The notes beneath the pieces are model-generated. The model was not told the DNA's origin. It worked only from the letters and a program-made list of their open reading frames with translations, and made no database searches. Position numbers and translations under genes: made by a program. From assembly GCA_013286365.1 (NCBI GenBank), contig JABDFY010000001.1:53590-117589 (forward strand): a stretch of 64,000 bases of DNA. Direction: 5' to 3'. This document shows, one piece after another, positions 49,777-57,619 of this stretch; positions within the stretch are counted from its first letter, which is position 1, and each line of letters begins with the position of its first letter. The stretch comes from Alphaproteobacteria bacterium. GTDB lineage: Bacteria; Pseudomonadota; Alphaproteobacteria; UBA9219.

Positions 49777-50172
49777 TTAAACTATTTGTTTCGCCCGAGC
49801 GACGACTATTTCTGCTTCTTGTTCAGCTTCCCAGCTGAGGGTGTCACTCGCGAGGCACAGCTCTAGCGCACTAATTAATTCTGCAATGAGTGACTGATGC
49901 TTTTCGTAATCATTGACTGCGCGAACAATAAGACTTGCGTTGGCTTTGGCATCAATATTTTGTGTCTGGCGAGTTTGTGCAATGACCTCAAGACAGTTAT
50001 CAGCTACCACGTAAGCTTCAATATCTGATCCATTAGCATGATGGTTGCATATCCAACGCTCTGGCGTAGATCCCGAAATGTTATTGAGCGCACCAAAAGC
50101 TGCATCAAAATTGTCATTTCTTATAGGTTTGGTTTTAGATGCTGAATGTGTTGAAGACATTTTTCCCATCAT
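49777..50172 (-). CDS. Module small protein A3 (WEAEQEAEIV family)
   Basis: 131 aa, third paralogue: RWICNHHANGSDIEAYVVAD, VIAQTRQTQNIDAKANASLI, then VRAVNDYEKHQSLIAELISAL and LSWEAEQEAEIVVARAKQIV. Its end shares an almost identical 20 nt block with A1 and A2 (here 49814-49833). Two ATGs occur at the start (50172 and 50169), and 50160 is a further option. It is divergent from the module 3 regulator. Confidence 0.75.
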   Translation of the reverse strand: MMGKMSSTHSASKTKPIRNDNFDAAFGALNNISGSTPERWICNHHANGSDIEAYVVADNCLEVIAQTRQTQNIDAKANASLIVRAVNDYEKHQSLIAELISALELCLASDTLSWEAEQEAEIVVARAKQIV

Positions 50173-50173
50173 C

Positions 50174-50233
50174 TGTTGATTTCGAAGAAATACTCTATGG
50201 AATTAAATGGAAATCAGTCAACAAAATTTGTTG
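50174..50233. promoter_or_regulatory. Putative operator of module 3
   Basis: The word TGTTG occurs at 50174-50178 and 50229-50233, with its inverse CAACA at 50219-50223. CAACAAA-A-TTTGTTG (50219-50233) is a perfect palindrome with a 1 nt centre. TGATTTC/GAAATCA (50177-50183 and 50210-50216) forms another inverted repeat. All lie between the divergent A3 and XRE genes. Inferred binding sites of the regulator. Confidence 0.45.
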
Positions 50234-50304
50234 TAGAATAAAATAATTATATATATTATTAGTATACGATAAATTATCTTCGCTTTAGAATAAAAGGGCA
50301 ATAA

Positions 50305-50991
50305 ATGGCAAGCCAAATTCCGAGTGCTTCACAGATCAGGGCCTCTCTCGGTTTGCTGTGTTGGGAGAATCGAGATCTGGCCCTGGCCTGTGGCGTAGCG
50401 GCGCAATCCATCTCTAATATTAAACTTGGCACAACGCGACCTCACCCCCGCATCTTGTCATCCATACGAATGGTACTTGAAAGCCAAGGGATCGAATTTC
50501 TCGACAACGACGGTGTTCGCCGCCGCCCAGAAGGTGTCGAGGTTTTGAACGGCAGGGACGGGATGAAGTTGTTTTGGGATCTCGTTTACGCATTTGCTCA
50601 GTCAACGGGAGGCATTATTCGACAAAATGGGATTCCGGAGGCTCCCTTGGATGCATGTGCGCCTGAAGTTGCCGCCATTCAAAGAAAAAGAATGGAAACG
50701 CTTGTTCACGAAAAAAACGATATTGTCGGACGCGCCATCATTGAGGAGGGTGACTTTAATTTTATAGCGACAACATATTTTGATTATAGATGGCATCCCG
50801 AAAATACGCCACCGGCGGTGCCTTATTATATATTCGGTGATACGGTAGGTATCTTTGCATTTGAGGCCGATCCATCGCCAAAAGTCGTATTGATAACGTC
50901 ACCGACTATCGCGAAGGCGTATAGCACGCAGTTTGACAAGGCCTGGGAGCTGGCAAAAATACCACCGCAATCAAGGATGGTAAAAAAATAG
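50305..50991 (+). CDS. XRE-family regulator of module 3, divergent member
   Basis: 228 aa. The HTH reads ASQIRASLGLLCWENRDLAL, with GVAAQSISNIKLGT as recognition region, followed by LESQGIEFLDNDGVRRRPEG, which matches the EFLPxxGxRxxD linker of the other two. The C-terminal part is more diverged: AVPYYIFGDTVGIFAFEA in place of PLYIYGPKLALISW, and FDKAWELAKIPP at the end. It is a true third paralogue in architecture and position, but less close in sequence. It ends 1 nt before the end of the convergent aminotransferase gene. Confidence 0.82.
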   Translation: MASQIPSASQIRASLGLLCWENRDLALACGVAAQSISNIKLGTTRPHPRILSSIRMVLESQGIEFLDNDGVRRRPEGVEVLNGRDGMKLFWDLVYAFAQSTGGIIRQNGIPEAPLDACAPEVAAIQRKRMETLVHEKNDIVGRAIIEEGDFNFIATTYFDYRWHPENTPPAVPYYIFGDTVGIFAFEADPSPKVVLITSPTIAKAYSTQFDKAWELAKIPPQSRMVKK

Positions 50992-50992
50992 C

Positions 50993-51883
50993 TTAGCTTA
51001 CTTTTGCTAGCGGCTTGGTGCATTCGGCTAAATAGGCGCTGAATGCTTTGCGCAGCGCACTAAATACCTTGCCTTCCATCGTTGTCGGTAGCACATAATT
51101 ATCTATCTGACGCGTAGGTAGCAACTCATTTGTACTGTTGGTTGTGAAGGCTTCGCTCGCTTTTATGATGTCTGCCGGTTTGAGATTGCGCTCGGCTATA
51201 GGAATGCTGAGTTTTGCTGCGAGCTCAAGGACCACTTTGCGTGTTATGCCGTAAAGCATATTTTCTTTTGGTGTACAGAGAACACCATCGATTACGCAGA
51301 AAAAATTACTGCGTGTAGCTTCAGTGACAAAGCCATCACGATGCATGAAGAGAATGTCATCCCAATCTTTTCCGGCTACTTGGCGGACGGCATAATAACC
51401 AAGCATGTAGTTGGTTGATTTGACATAAGGCAGTTCGCGCTCATAGGGCACACATTTAAGTCGTTGCCCGCGTTGATAAAGATCAAGGCCATAAGGGGCT
51501 TCAGGATTTTGATAATTCAATTCTTCTTCCATGATCATCAGGTGCGGCGTAAATCCGTGTGATGCACCATAACTTGTCGCACTAGGATGGGCGCACTCAC
51601 CAGCTGTCAAATAAATCTTAATAGTGCTATGGGTGTAGTTGTTTTTAGCGACAATCTTGCCAATCACGCTAAGCAACTCGGCGCGGCTGATAGGGCACGA
51701 AATTCCAAGTGTTCGGACACCATAGTCTAAACGTTCAAGGTGGTCATTAATTCTAAAAGGTACGCCACCATAAATGCGCGCCAATTCGTAGAGGGCAACG
51801 CCACGTGCAAAGCCAAAATCCGAAGGGCTAATGGCAATTTGGTTTTTCTCTATAAATTGGCCATTATGATAAGCGAGAGACAT
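50993..51883 (-). CDS. Class IV aminotransferase (D-amino acid or branched-chain type)
   Basis: A 296 aa PLP enzyme of fold type IV. The start SLAYHNGQFIEKNQIAISPS, the PLP Lys in ELPYVKSTNYMLG, TEATRSNFFCVIDG, and the late FTTNSTNELLPTRQID are typical. Family members include D-alanine aminotransferase, branched-chain aminotransferase and aminodeoxychorismate lyase; the length suits D-alanine aminotransferase, but substrate cannot be fixed by eye. It is divergent from the aldo/keto reductase. Confidence 0.88.
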   Translation of the reverse strand: MSLAYHNGQFIEKNQIAISPSDFGFARGVALYELARIYGGVPFRINDHLERLDYGVRTLGISCPISRAELLSVIGKIVAKNNYTHSTIKIYLTAGECAHPSATSYGASHGFTPHLMIMEEELNYQNPEAPYGLDLYQRGQRLKCVPYERELPYVKSTNYMLGYYAVRQVAGKDWDDILFMHRDGFVTEATRSNFFCVIDGVLCTPKENMLYGITRKVVLELAAKLSIPIAERNLKPADIIKASEAFTTNSTNELLPTRQIDNYVLPTTMEGKVFSALRKAFSAYLAECTKPLAKVS

Positions 51884-52007
51884 CAGTGGTTACTCTATTG
51901 TGGACTATCTTTTACTCATACTTGTCTGTTGTCACAATCTCAACACAAAATATAAATAATCTTTGGATTAGTAGTTATTCTTGGATGAGCAGGGAAAGGA
52001 AAGCGCT

Positions 52008-52835
52008 ATGCAATATGTAGACATGAAGGGCACTAAAGTCCCAGCTTTAGGCTTTGGAACATGGCAGCTTAACGGGAATACCTGCAGCACGGCTGTTCGT
52101 AAGGCGCTTGATATCGGTTACCGACATATAGATACGGCGCAGGCCTACGAGAATGAAGCTGAAGTAGGTCGCGCCATTGCTGAATCCGGTGTAGCGCGCG
52201 ATGAGTTGTTCGTTACCACAAAAATATGGATGAGTAACACGTCAGCAAAAAATGTAATAAAATCAACGGAAGAATCTCTAAAAAAACTTCATATGGATTA
52301 TGTCGATCTGCTTTTGTTGCATTGGCCAACCAAGGTCGTTCCCCTGGCAGAAACTCTTAAGGCGATGGCCGAGCTTCGCCAGGCAGGAAAAGCTTTGGCC
52401 ATAGGTGTAAGTAATTTCCCTGTTCGCTTGATGCGTCAGGCGATCGAAGAGATTGGCGCCGATATCGCTTGCAATCAAGTTGAGTATCATATCGCATTAT
52501 CACAGCAACCAGTTCTAGATTATGCGCGTCTTCATGGTCTTATTGTAACGGCCTACAGCCCGTTGGGGCGTGGCAAACTGCTCGAACATCCGGTACTCAA
52601 GCATATTGGTCAGAGATATGATAAAACACCGGGTCAGGTGGCTTTAAGATGGCTTATTGAGCAGCCAAGCGTTGCCGCGATCCCGAAAGCGGCTAGCGAG
52701 AAAAATGCTCGTCAGAATTTTGAAATTTTTGATTTCAAGTTGGATAATAAGGATCTAGAAGCGATCGCAGCTATCAGCGGCACTCAGCGTCTCATTAATC
52801 CGTCCTGGGCGCCAGAGTGGGATCAAGCGGCCTAA
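52008..52835 (+). CDS. Aldo/keto reductase
   Basis: A 275 aa AKR-family protein, an NADPH-dependent carbonyl reductase by family. The catalytic tetrad is visible: Asp and Tyr in HIDTAQAYENE, Lys in FVTTKIWM, His in LLLHWPTK. AIGVSNFPVRLM, NQVEYHI and AIPKAASEKNARQNFEIFDF follow. I use ATG 52008 because GGAAAGGA lies upstream. Substrate unknown; it resembles the YeaE/DkgB-like group of short AKRs. Confidence 0.92.
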   Translation: MQYVDMKGTKVPALGFGTWQLNGNTCSTAVRKALDIGYRHIDTAQAYENEAEVGRAIAESGVARDELFVTTKIWMSNTSAKNVIKSTEESLKKLHMDYVDLLLLHWPTKVVPLAETLKAMAELRQAGKALAIGVSNFPVRLMRQAIEEIGADIACNQVEYHIALSQQPVLDYARLHGLIVTAYSPLGRGKLLEHPVLKHIGQRYDKTPGQVALRWLIEQPSVAAIPKAASEKNARQNFEIFDFKLDNKDLEAIAAISGTQRLINPSWAPEWDQAA

Positions 52836-52905
52836 ATCCGCCCTCAAAACTTGATCGCCTTCCGTCTTTTCTGTCGCGTAGTAACGCCAGCCAGAGGTAG
52901 TGCCT

Positions 52906-53565
52906 ATGAATAAAACACCCCTGATTTCAGCAGACCTTGAACGTTACGTGAATGAAGTTATCTCTCGTGAGACACAACTGCAAAAACGTTTGCGCCAAGA
53001 AACTTCTCGGTTGCCAGAAGCTGTCATGCAAACGACACCTGATCAGGTAGCCTTTCTTGCTCTGCTTGTGCGGTTGCTTAACGCAAAGAATATTCTTGAG
53101 ATAGGAACCTTCACAGGCTACAGCGCGTTAGCCATGGCAGCGGCCTTACCCGATGACGGTCGGCTTATTGCTTGCGATATGAGTGAGGAATGGACAAACA
53201 TAGCGCGCCGCTATTGGCAGGAAGCAGGACTTGCGGGTCGCATCGAATTACACTTAGGCCCCGCCCAGAAAACACTGGAAAAGTTGTTCAAAGATCAGAA
53301 AGGCGAAACTTTTGACCTTGCTTTTATCGATGCCGATAAAACCGGCTACGATCTTTACTATGAAACTTGTCTCCGGCTCATCAGGCAAGGGGGCGTCATT
53401 GTATTCGATAACATGTTATGGGGCGGTGCCGTCATTGATCCTTCGGACCAAGATCCGGATACAAAGGCTTTACGCGAACTAAACCTGAAGTTACGTGATG
53501 ACCAACGTGTCGATGTCAGCCTATTAACTGTGGCCGATGGCATCATGTTGGCAAGGAAGAAATGA
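52906..53565 (+). CDS. Class I SAM-dependent O-methyltransferase (CCoAOMT-like)
   Basis: 219 aa. SAM-binding LEIGTFTGYSALAMA, the metal-binding DLAFIDADKTGYDLYYE and VIVFDNMLWGG identify the caffeoyl-CoA/catechol O-methyltransferase-like family. GAGG lies 8 nt before ATG 52906; a GTG two codons earlier is also possible. Substrate unknown. A strong terminator follows. Confidence 0.92.
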   Translation: MNKTPLISADLERYVNEVISRETQLQKRLRQETSRLPEAVMQTTPDQVAFLALLVRLLNAKNILEIGTFTGYSALAMAAALPDDGRLIACDMSEEWTNIARRYWQEAGLAGRIELHLGPAQKTLEKLFKDQKGETFDLAFIDADKTGYDLYYETCLRLIRQGGVIVFDNMLWGGAVIDPSDQDPDTKALRELNLKLRDDQRVDVSLLTVADGIMLARKK

Positions 53566-53599
53566 CTTGAGGTCCGGGCACGTATTTAGCAGATAACAA

Positions 53600-53630
53600 A
53601 AAAGGCCCCTTGCGGGGCCTTTTAAGCTTT
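53600..53630. terminator. Rho-independent terminator, bidirectional
   Basis: AAAAGGCCCC-TTGC-GGGGCCTTTT (53600-53623) is a perfect 10 bp stem with a 4 nt loop, flanked by A-rich and T-rich runs. It can serve both the O-methyltransferase gene and the convergent exported-protein gene. Confidence 0.85.
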
Positions 53631-53641
53631 TATTCTACCAC

Positions 53642-53932
53642 TTACCGAATATGTAGCGGAACAATCAGGCTTATGCCTGGCGAAGGTGGCGGCGGCGCAT
53701 AAACTACGGGTGCCGGCGCATAAACAACAGGCGGTGGTTCTGCAATCAAAACACCTCCTGGTCCATAGTAACGATGATGCCAGTCTCTGGCATGCCGTCC
53801 ACGGTCATGCCAAGCGTCAGCCCGTGCCTGAGGAGCCGCGATAGCTCCTATAGTCGTAACCAACGTAAGCGCGATTGCAAACAAGCCAAATTGATGGCCT
53901 AGTTTTGCAAGCTTTTTCGAAGTTGTACTCAT
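53642..53932 (-). CDS. Small exported His/Pro-rich protein
   Basis: 96 aa with a signal peptide (FGLFAIALTLVTTIGAIAAP then ending near ARADA). The mature part begins WHDRGRHARDWHHRYYGPGG, rich in His, Trp and Arg, and continues with a Pro/Tyr-rich stretch (PPPVVYAPAPVVYAPPPPSP). Such short exported proteins are common in alphaproteobacteria; a metal- or surface-binding role is possible but not shown. The Spy-like gene lies 38 nt upstream on the same strand. Confidence 0.75.
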   Translation of the reverse strand: MSTTSKKLAKLGHQFGLFAIALTLVTTIGAIAAPQARADAWHDRGRHARDWHHRYYGPGGVLIAEPPPVVYAPAPVVYAPPPPSPGISLIVPLHIR

Positions 53933-53970
53933 TGTGCCCTCCTTGGGCAGGGTTACATATTAGACTTGCC

Positions 53971-54579
53971 TTACTCGTTTGTGTTGCCGCTGCTCGTGCT
54001 CTTCTTCATGTGTTTCATGTGTTTCCCACCGGCTTCGTCACGATGGCCAGCATAGGTTCCGAATACCATATCGGCATTCTTCTTCTGTGCGTCTGACATA
54101 TCGTTATAGAGAGGTGTGAAAGCTGAAATGAGCTTGCCCAAACCTTCGGCATGCTCTTCAGCAATTTTCTGATACGACTGAAGGTCATCAATGGCCGTCA
54201 TGTTTTCACCAGTCTCATGGCGTTCTTTGATGAGGGCATGCATGGCTTTTTCGTTGTCACGCATCGTATCTGCCATCGTCTTAAATTCATTTTCTTGAGA
54301 AGCGGTAATTTGCAGCTTCTCATGGAGAGTTTTAATACGATCTTCAACAGAAGCAAATTTTTCTTCACCCTTCATGTTGCCATGATGATGCATTGATTTA
54401 TGCATACCGGACGTGCTTTGACCGGGCGCTGGTGTTTCTGCGAGAGGGCTCGATTGTGGCGGATATGGTGTGTCAGTATCTTGCGCTTGTTGCGCTAAAA
54501 CCGGGCTAGCAATGGCGAGACCGCCAAGAAGAACTGATAAAGCAAGACCGAAAGATACGGTTTGGTGGGATTTGAACAT
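53971..54579 (-). CDS. Spy/CpxP-like periplasmic protein
   Basis: 202 aa with a signal peptide (FGLALSVLLGGLAIASPVLA). The mature part has a His-rich linker (GMHKSMHHHGNMKGEEKFAS), then helices (VEDRIKTLHEKLQITASQEN and a following EFKTMADTMRDNEKAMHALI) and AFTPLYNDMSDAQKKNADMV, a variant of the LTxxQ repeat. Spy-like chaperones bind unfolded periplasmic proteins, and relatives sense metals. The C-terminus is Lys/His-rich. It lies between the small His-rich protein gene and mgtA. Confidence 0.75.
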   Translation of the reverse strand: MFKSHQTVSFGLALSVLLGGLAIASPVLAQQAQDTDTPYPPQSSPLAETPAPGQSTSGMHKSMHHHGNMKGEEKFASVEDRIKTLHEKLQITASQENEFKTMADTMRDNEKAMHALIKERHETGENMTAIDDLQSYQKIAEEHAEGLGKLISAFTPLYNDMSDAQKKNADMVFGTYAGHRDEAGGKHMKHMKKSTSSGNTNE

Positions 54580-54705
54580 GTTGAGTGCCTCACTAAGTTG
54601 TTGTCAGACCGGTTACCGAGCGGCTCCGATTAGCTGATTTGCTTAAATTAAGACTATTGTCGCTTCGTGTCGAATTTGTGGCAAAATACAAGACTTTACT
54701 GTGAC

Positions 54706-57408
54706 TTAATTCCAGCCAAAGCGCCGGATAAACCACAATTTTGCCAACTGAGCCAAAACAAAATAGGCAAACAAAATGAGGGCAACGGCAGGCCAGAAAA
54801 GGGAGGGCAGAACTGTAAAACCAAGACTGGAAGAGAATGGCGAGAAAGGGAGCCAGATACCCACCACGCAAATGATTAAGCTCGTCAGTATGAGTGGCAA
54901 ACTGGCTCGGCTTTCAATAAAGGGTAACTTACTTGTGCGAATGATATGGATGATGAGTGTTTGCGATAGAATCGATTCGACAAACCACCCAGTTTGAAAA
55001 AGCGGGGCTTTCTCGATGATATTGGCGCCAAAACCGTAATACATCACAAAAAAAGTAACATAATCAAATATCGAACTAATCGGCCCCAAAATAATCATGA
55101 ACTTGGCGATATCGCCGATATTCCATTGTCTTGGTTTTAACAGATACTCATCGTCAATTTGGTCGGTTGGAATAGCCGTCTGCGAAAAATCATAGAGTAA
55201 ATTATTGGTCAAAACCTGAATTGGCGCCATCGGTAAGAACGGTAGCCAGGCACTTGCGCCAAGAACACTGAACATATTGCCGAAGTTAGAGCTGGCACCC
55301 ATACGGATATATTTTGTGATATTGCCAAAAACCTTGCGCCCTTCCAGAACGCCTTCCTCAAGGACCAACAGACTTTTCTCCAAGAGAATAATATCGGCTG
55401 ACTCTTTCGCGATATCCACGGCCGTATCAACTGACACGCCGACATCGGCCGCCTTAAGCGCTGCGCCGTCATTAATACCATCACCAAGAAAACCGACAAC
55501 ATGGCCGTTACGGTGCAAAGCGCCAATGACCCGCGCCTTTTGTGCCGGGGAAAGCTTGGCAAAGACAGTCGTGTGTTCAACTTGACGCGATAACTCTTCG
55601 TCGCTCATGGCTTCAATCGCATTGCCAAGCAAGGTGTTTTCCACAACGAGATTGACCTCGCGGCAGATTTTGCGGGTCACAATGTCGCCGTCACCCGTCA
55701 AAATTTTTACTTTGACGCCATAACGCTCGAGCGCTGCAATTGCTTGAGCGGCACTATCTTTGGGTGGATCAAGGAAAGCTATGAACCCGATTAGTGTAAG
55801 CTCACATTCATCTTTCACTGTATAAACAGATTGTGATGGTGGCATATCTTTATGGGCCACAGCGACGACACGAAACCCGTCTTCGTTAAGATCGCGCGTT
55901 AAGCGTGCCTGCTCTTCGCGATGTTCAGCCGTGAGTTCAAATGCTTGGCCATTCAACTCACCACGCGTGCAAATGCTAAGTATTTCTTCAACCGCACCTT
56001 TGCAAACAAGAATATGCTGGGCTTCGTTCTTGGCCACAACGACCGACATGCGGCGACGGACAAAATCAAAGGGGATTTCGTCAATTTTTTGATACGAGCG
56101 ATCAAGGCTTAAATCCTTGCGTACCTCAACGTGCTGTAGGATAGCGACATCGAGAAGATTCTTTAATCCAGACTGATAGAAACTGTTGAGATAGGCATAC
56201 TGTAAAACTTCATCGCCATCCTCACCATTTAGATTGACACAACGCTTCATGATAACTTTATCTTGCGTTAAGGTACCGGTTTTGTCGGTGCACAAGATGT
56301 CCATAGCACCAAAGTTTTGAATTGAGTTGAGTCGTTTGACGATTACCTTCTTCCGCGACATGGCTAGCGCGCCTTTACTCAAATTGACGGTCACAATCAT
56401 CGGCAACATCTCAGGCGTCAGACCAACTGCGACGGCCATTGCGAATATAAAGGCTTCCATCCAATTACCTTTGGTGAAGCCATTAATGATAAACACCAAA
56501 GGCACCATGACCAGCATGAAGCGGATCATCAACCAGGTGAAACGGTTAATACCTTTTTCAAAACTGGTACGGACGCGCTGACCGATGATTGATCGTGCAA
56601 GTGTGCCAAAATATGTTTGCGTACCCGTTCGAACGACAATAGCTTTTGCCGTGCCGCTTGTGACGTGGCTACCCATGAAGCATATGTTGTTGAGATCAAG
56701 CATGTTCGTTGTCGTATCATTCGCAAGGATAGGAAACTTCTCGCTGGGTAACGATTCACCGGTTAGTGCCGCCTGATTTATGAATAAATCGCGTGCCGAT
56801 AGCAGCCTGATATCGGCCGGAATGATATCGCCAGCGGAAAGCCAAATCACATCGCCAGGGACAAGTTCACTGATAGGTATTTCAAGCCGCGCCGATTTAC
56901 GCGATTCCTTTGATTCCGAGCCCTCTAACTGTCCGGCTTCGGATTGTATCTGTCGCATTACGGTGGCCGTTGTGCTGACCATGGCGCGAAGTTTTTCGGC
57001 CGCGTTATTCGATTTGTATTCCTGAATAAAAGATAGCGATACGCTAAGCACAACCATCATACCGACGATCGTTCCCGATTCCATATCGTCGAGAACGAAG
57101 AAATTAATCAGCACCAAAACGAGTAACATGACATTGAGGGGGTTGAGCAGACGTTCGGCGAGTTGCCGTGGTATGCTCTTGTGTTCCTCGCGGGCGATGA
57201 GGTTCTTACCAAATTTCTCAAGTCTTATTTCAGCCTCTTCCGGCAATAAACCATCGGCATGACTGTCAAGTTTTTCTATGACGGCGTTAGCATCGAGCCG
57301 TGCAATTTCTGCGAGCGCTACAGACATCTTAGGCGCAGGTATGGCGGCGTTATTTTTTTTACCCGTTATCAAAGATAACAGACGTTGCAATACATGGTCA
57401 CTCATCGG
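54706..57408 (-). CDS. mgtA: Magnesium-translocating P-type ATPase (MgtA type)
   Basis: About 900 aa P-type ATPase of the P3B Mg2+ group. Phosphorylation motif DILCTDKTGTLTQDKVIMKR (catalytic Asp), actuator TGESLPSEK, GDGINDGAALKAADVGVSVD, and the Mg-transporter-like end with LLYDFSQTAIPTDQ. It imports Mg2+ into the cytoplasm. The start is either ATG 57408, with AAGGG about 8 nt upstream, or ATG 57423. No PhoQ/PhoP-type gene is nearby. An unexplained open frame ends ~40 nt upstream on the same strand. Confidence 0.95.
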   Translation of the reverse strand, partial: PMSDHVLQRLLSLITGKKNNAAIPAPKMSVALAEIARLDANAVIEKLDSHADGLLPEEAEIRLEKFGKNLIAREEHKSIPRQLAERLLNPLNVMLLVLVLINFFVLDDMESGTIVGMMVVLSVSLSFIQEYKSNNAAEKLRAMVSTTATVMRQIQSEAGQLEGSESKESRKSARLEIPISELVPGDVIWLSAGDIIPADIRLLSARDLFINQAALTGESLPSEKFPILANDTTTNMLDLNNICFMGSHVTSGTAKAIVVRTGTQTYFGTLARSIIGQRVRTSFEKGINRFTWLMIRFMLVMVPLVFIINGFTKGNWMEAFIFAMAVAVGLTPEMLPMIVTVNLSKGALAMSRKKVIVKRLNSIQNFGAMDILCTDKTGTLTQDKVIMKRCVNLNGEDGDEVLQYAYLNSFYQSGLKNLLDVAILQHVEVRKDLSLDRSYQKIDEIPFDFVRRRMSVVVAKNEAQHILVCKGAVEEILSICTRGELNGQAFELTAEHREEQARLTRDLNEDGFRVVAVAHKDMPPSQSVYTVKDECELTLIGFIAFLDPPKDSAAQAIAALERYGVKVKILTGDGDIVTRKICREVNLVVENTLLGNAIEAMSDEELSRQVEHTTVFAKLSPAQKARVIGALHRNGHVVGFLGDGINDGAALKAADVGVSVDTAVDIAKESADIILLEKSLLVLEEGVLEGRKVFGNITKYIRMGASSNFGNMFSVLGASAWLPFLPMAPIQVLTNNLLYDFSQTAIPTDQIDDEYLLKPRQWNIGDIAKFMIILGPISSIFDYVTFFVMYYGFGANIIEKAPLFQTGWFVESILSQTLIIHIIRTSKLPFIESRASLPLILTSLIICVVGIWLPFSPFSSSLGFTVLPSLFWPAVALILFAYFVLAQLAKLWFIRRFGWN

Positions 57409-57619
57409 GGGAACCCTTGTCATAAATCATAGGGCTAGATGATGGGCGATGAGGAAAATAATCAAGCCCAAATGTCACTATTCGGGCTCATGCCTGCCCG
57501 GCGCATTCTTTGCAGAAAATCCAGTGCCTTGTGAGGGCCGTTGGGACCACCATCCCAACGGGTCTCTTTATGAATAACCCACCAATTTCCTAAGTGAAAA
57601 AGGCTTCCCGGCCACCAAA

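Noticed and set aside
45192..50991. Search for integrase, transposase or terminal repeats around the module locus
   Set aside because: None was seen by eye; mobility is therefore not claimed.
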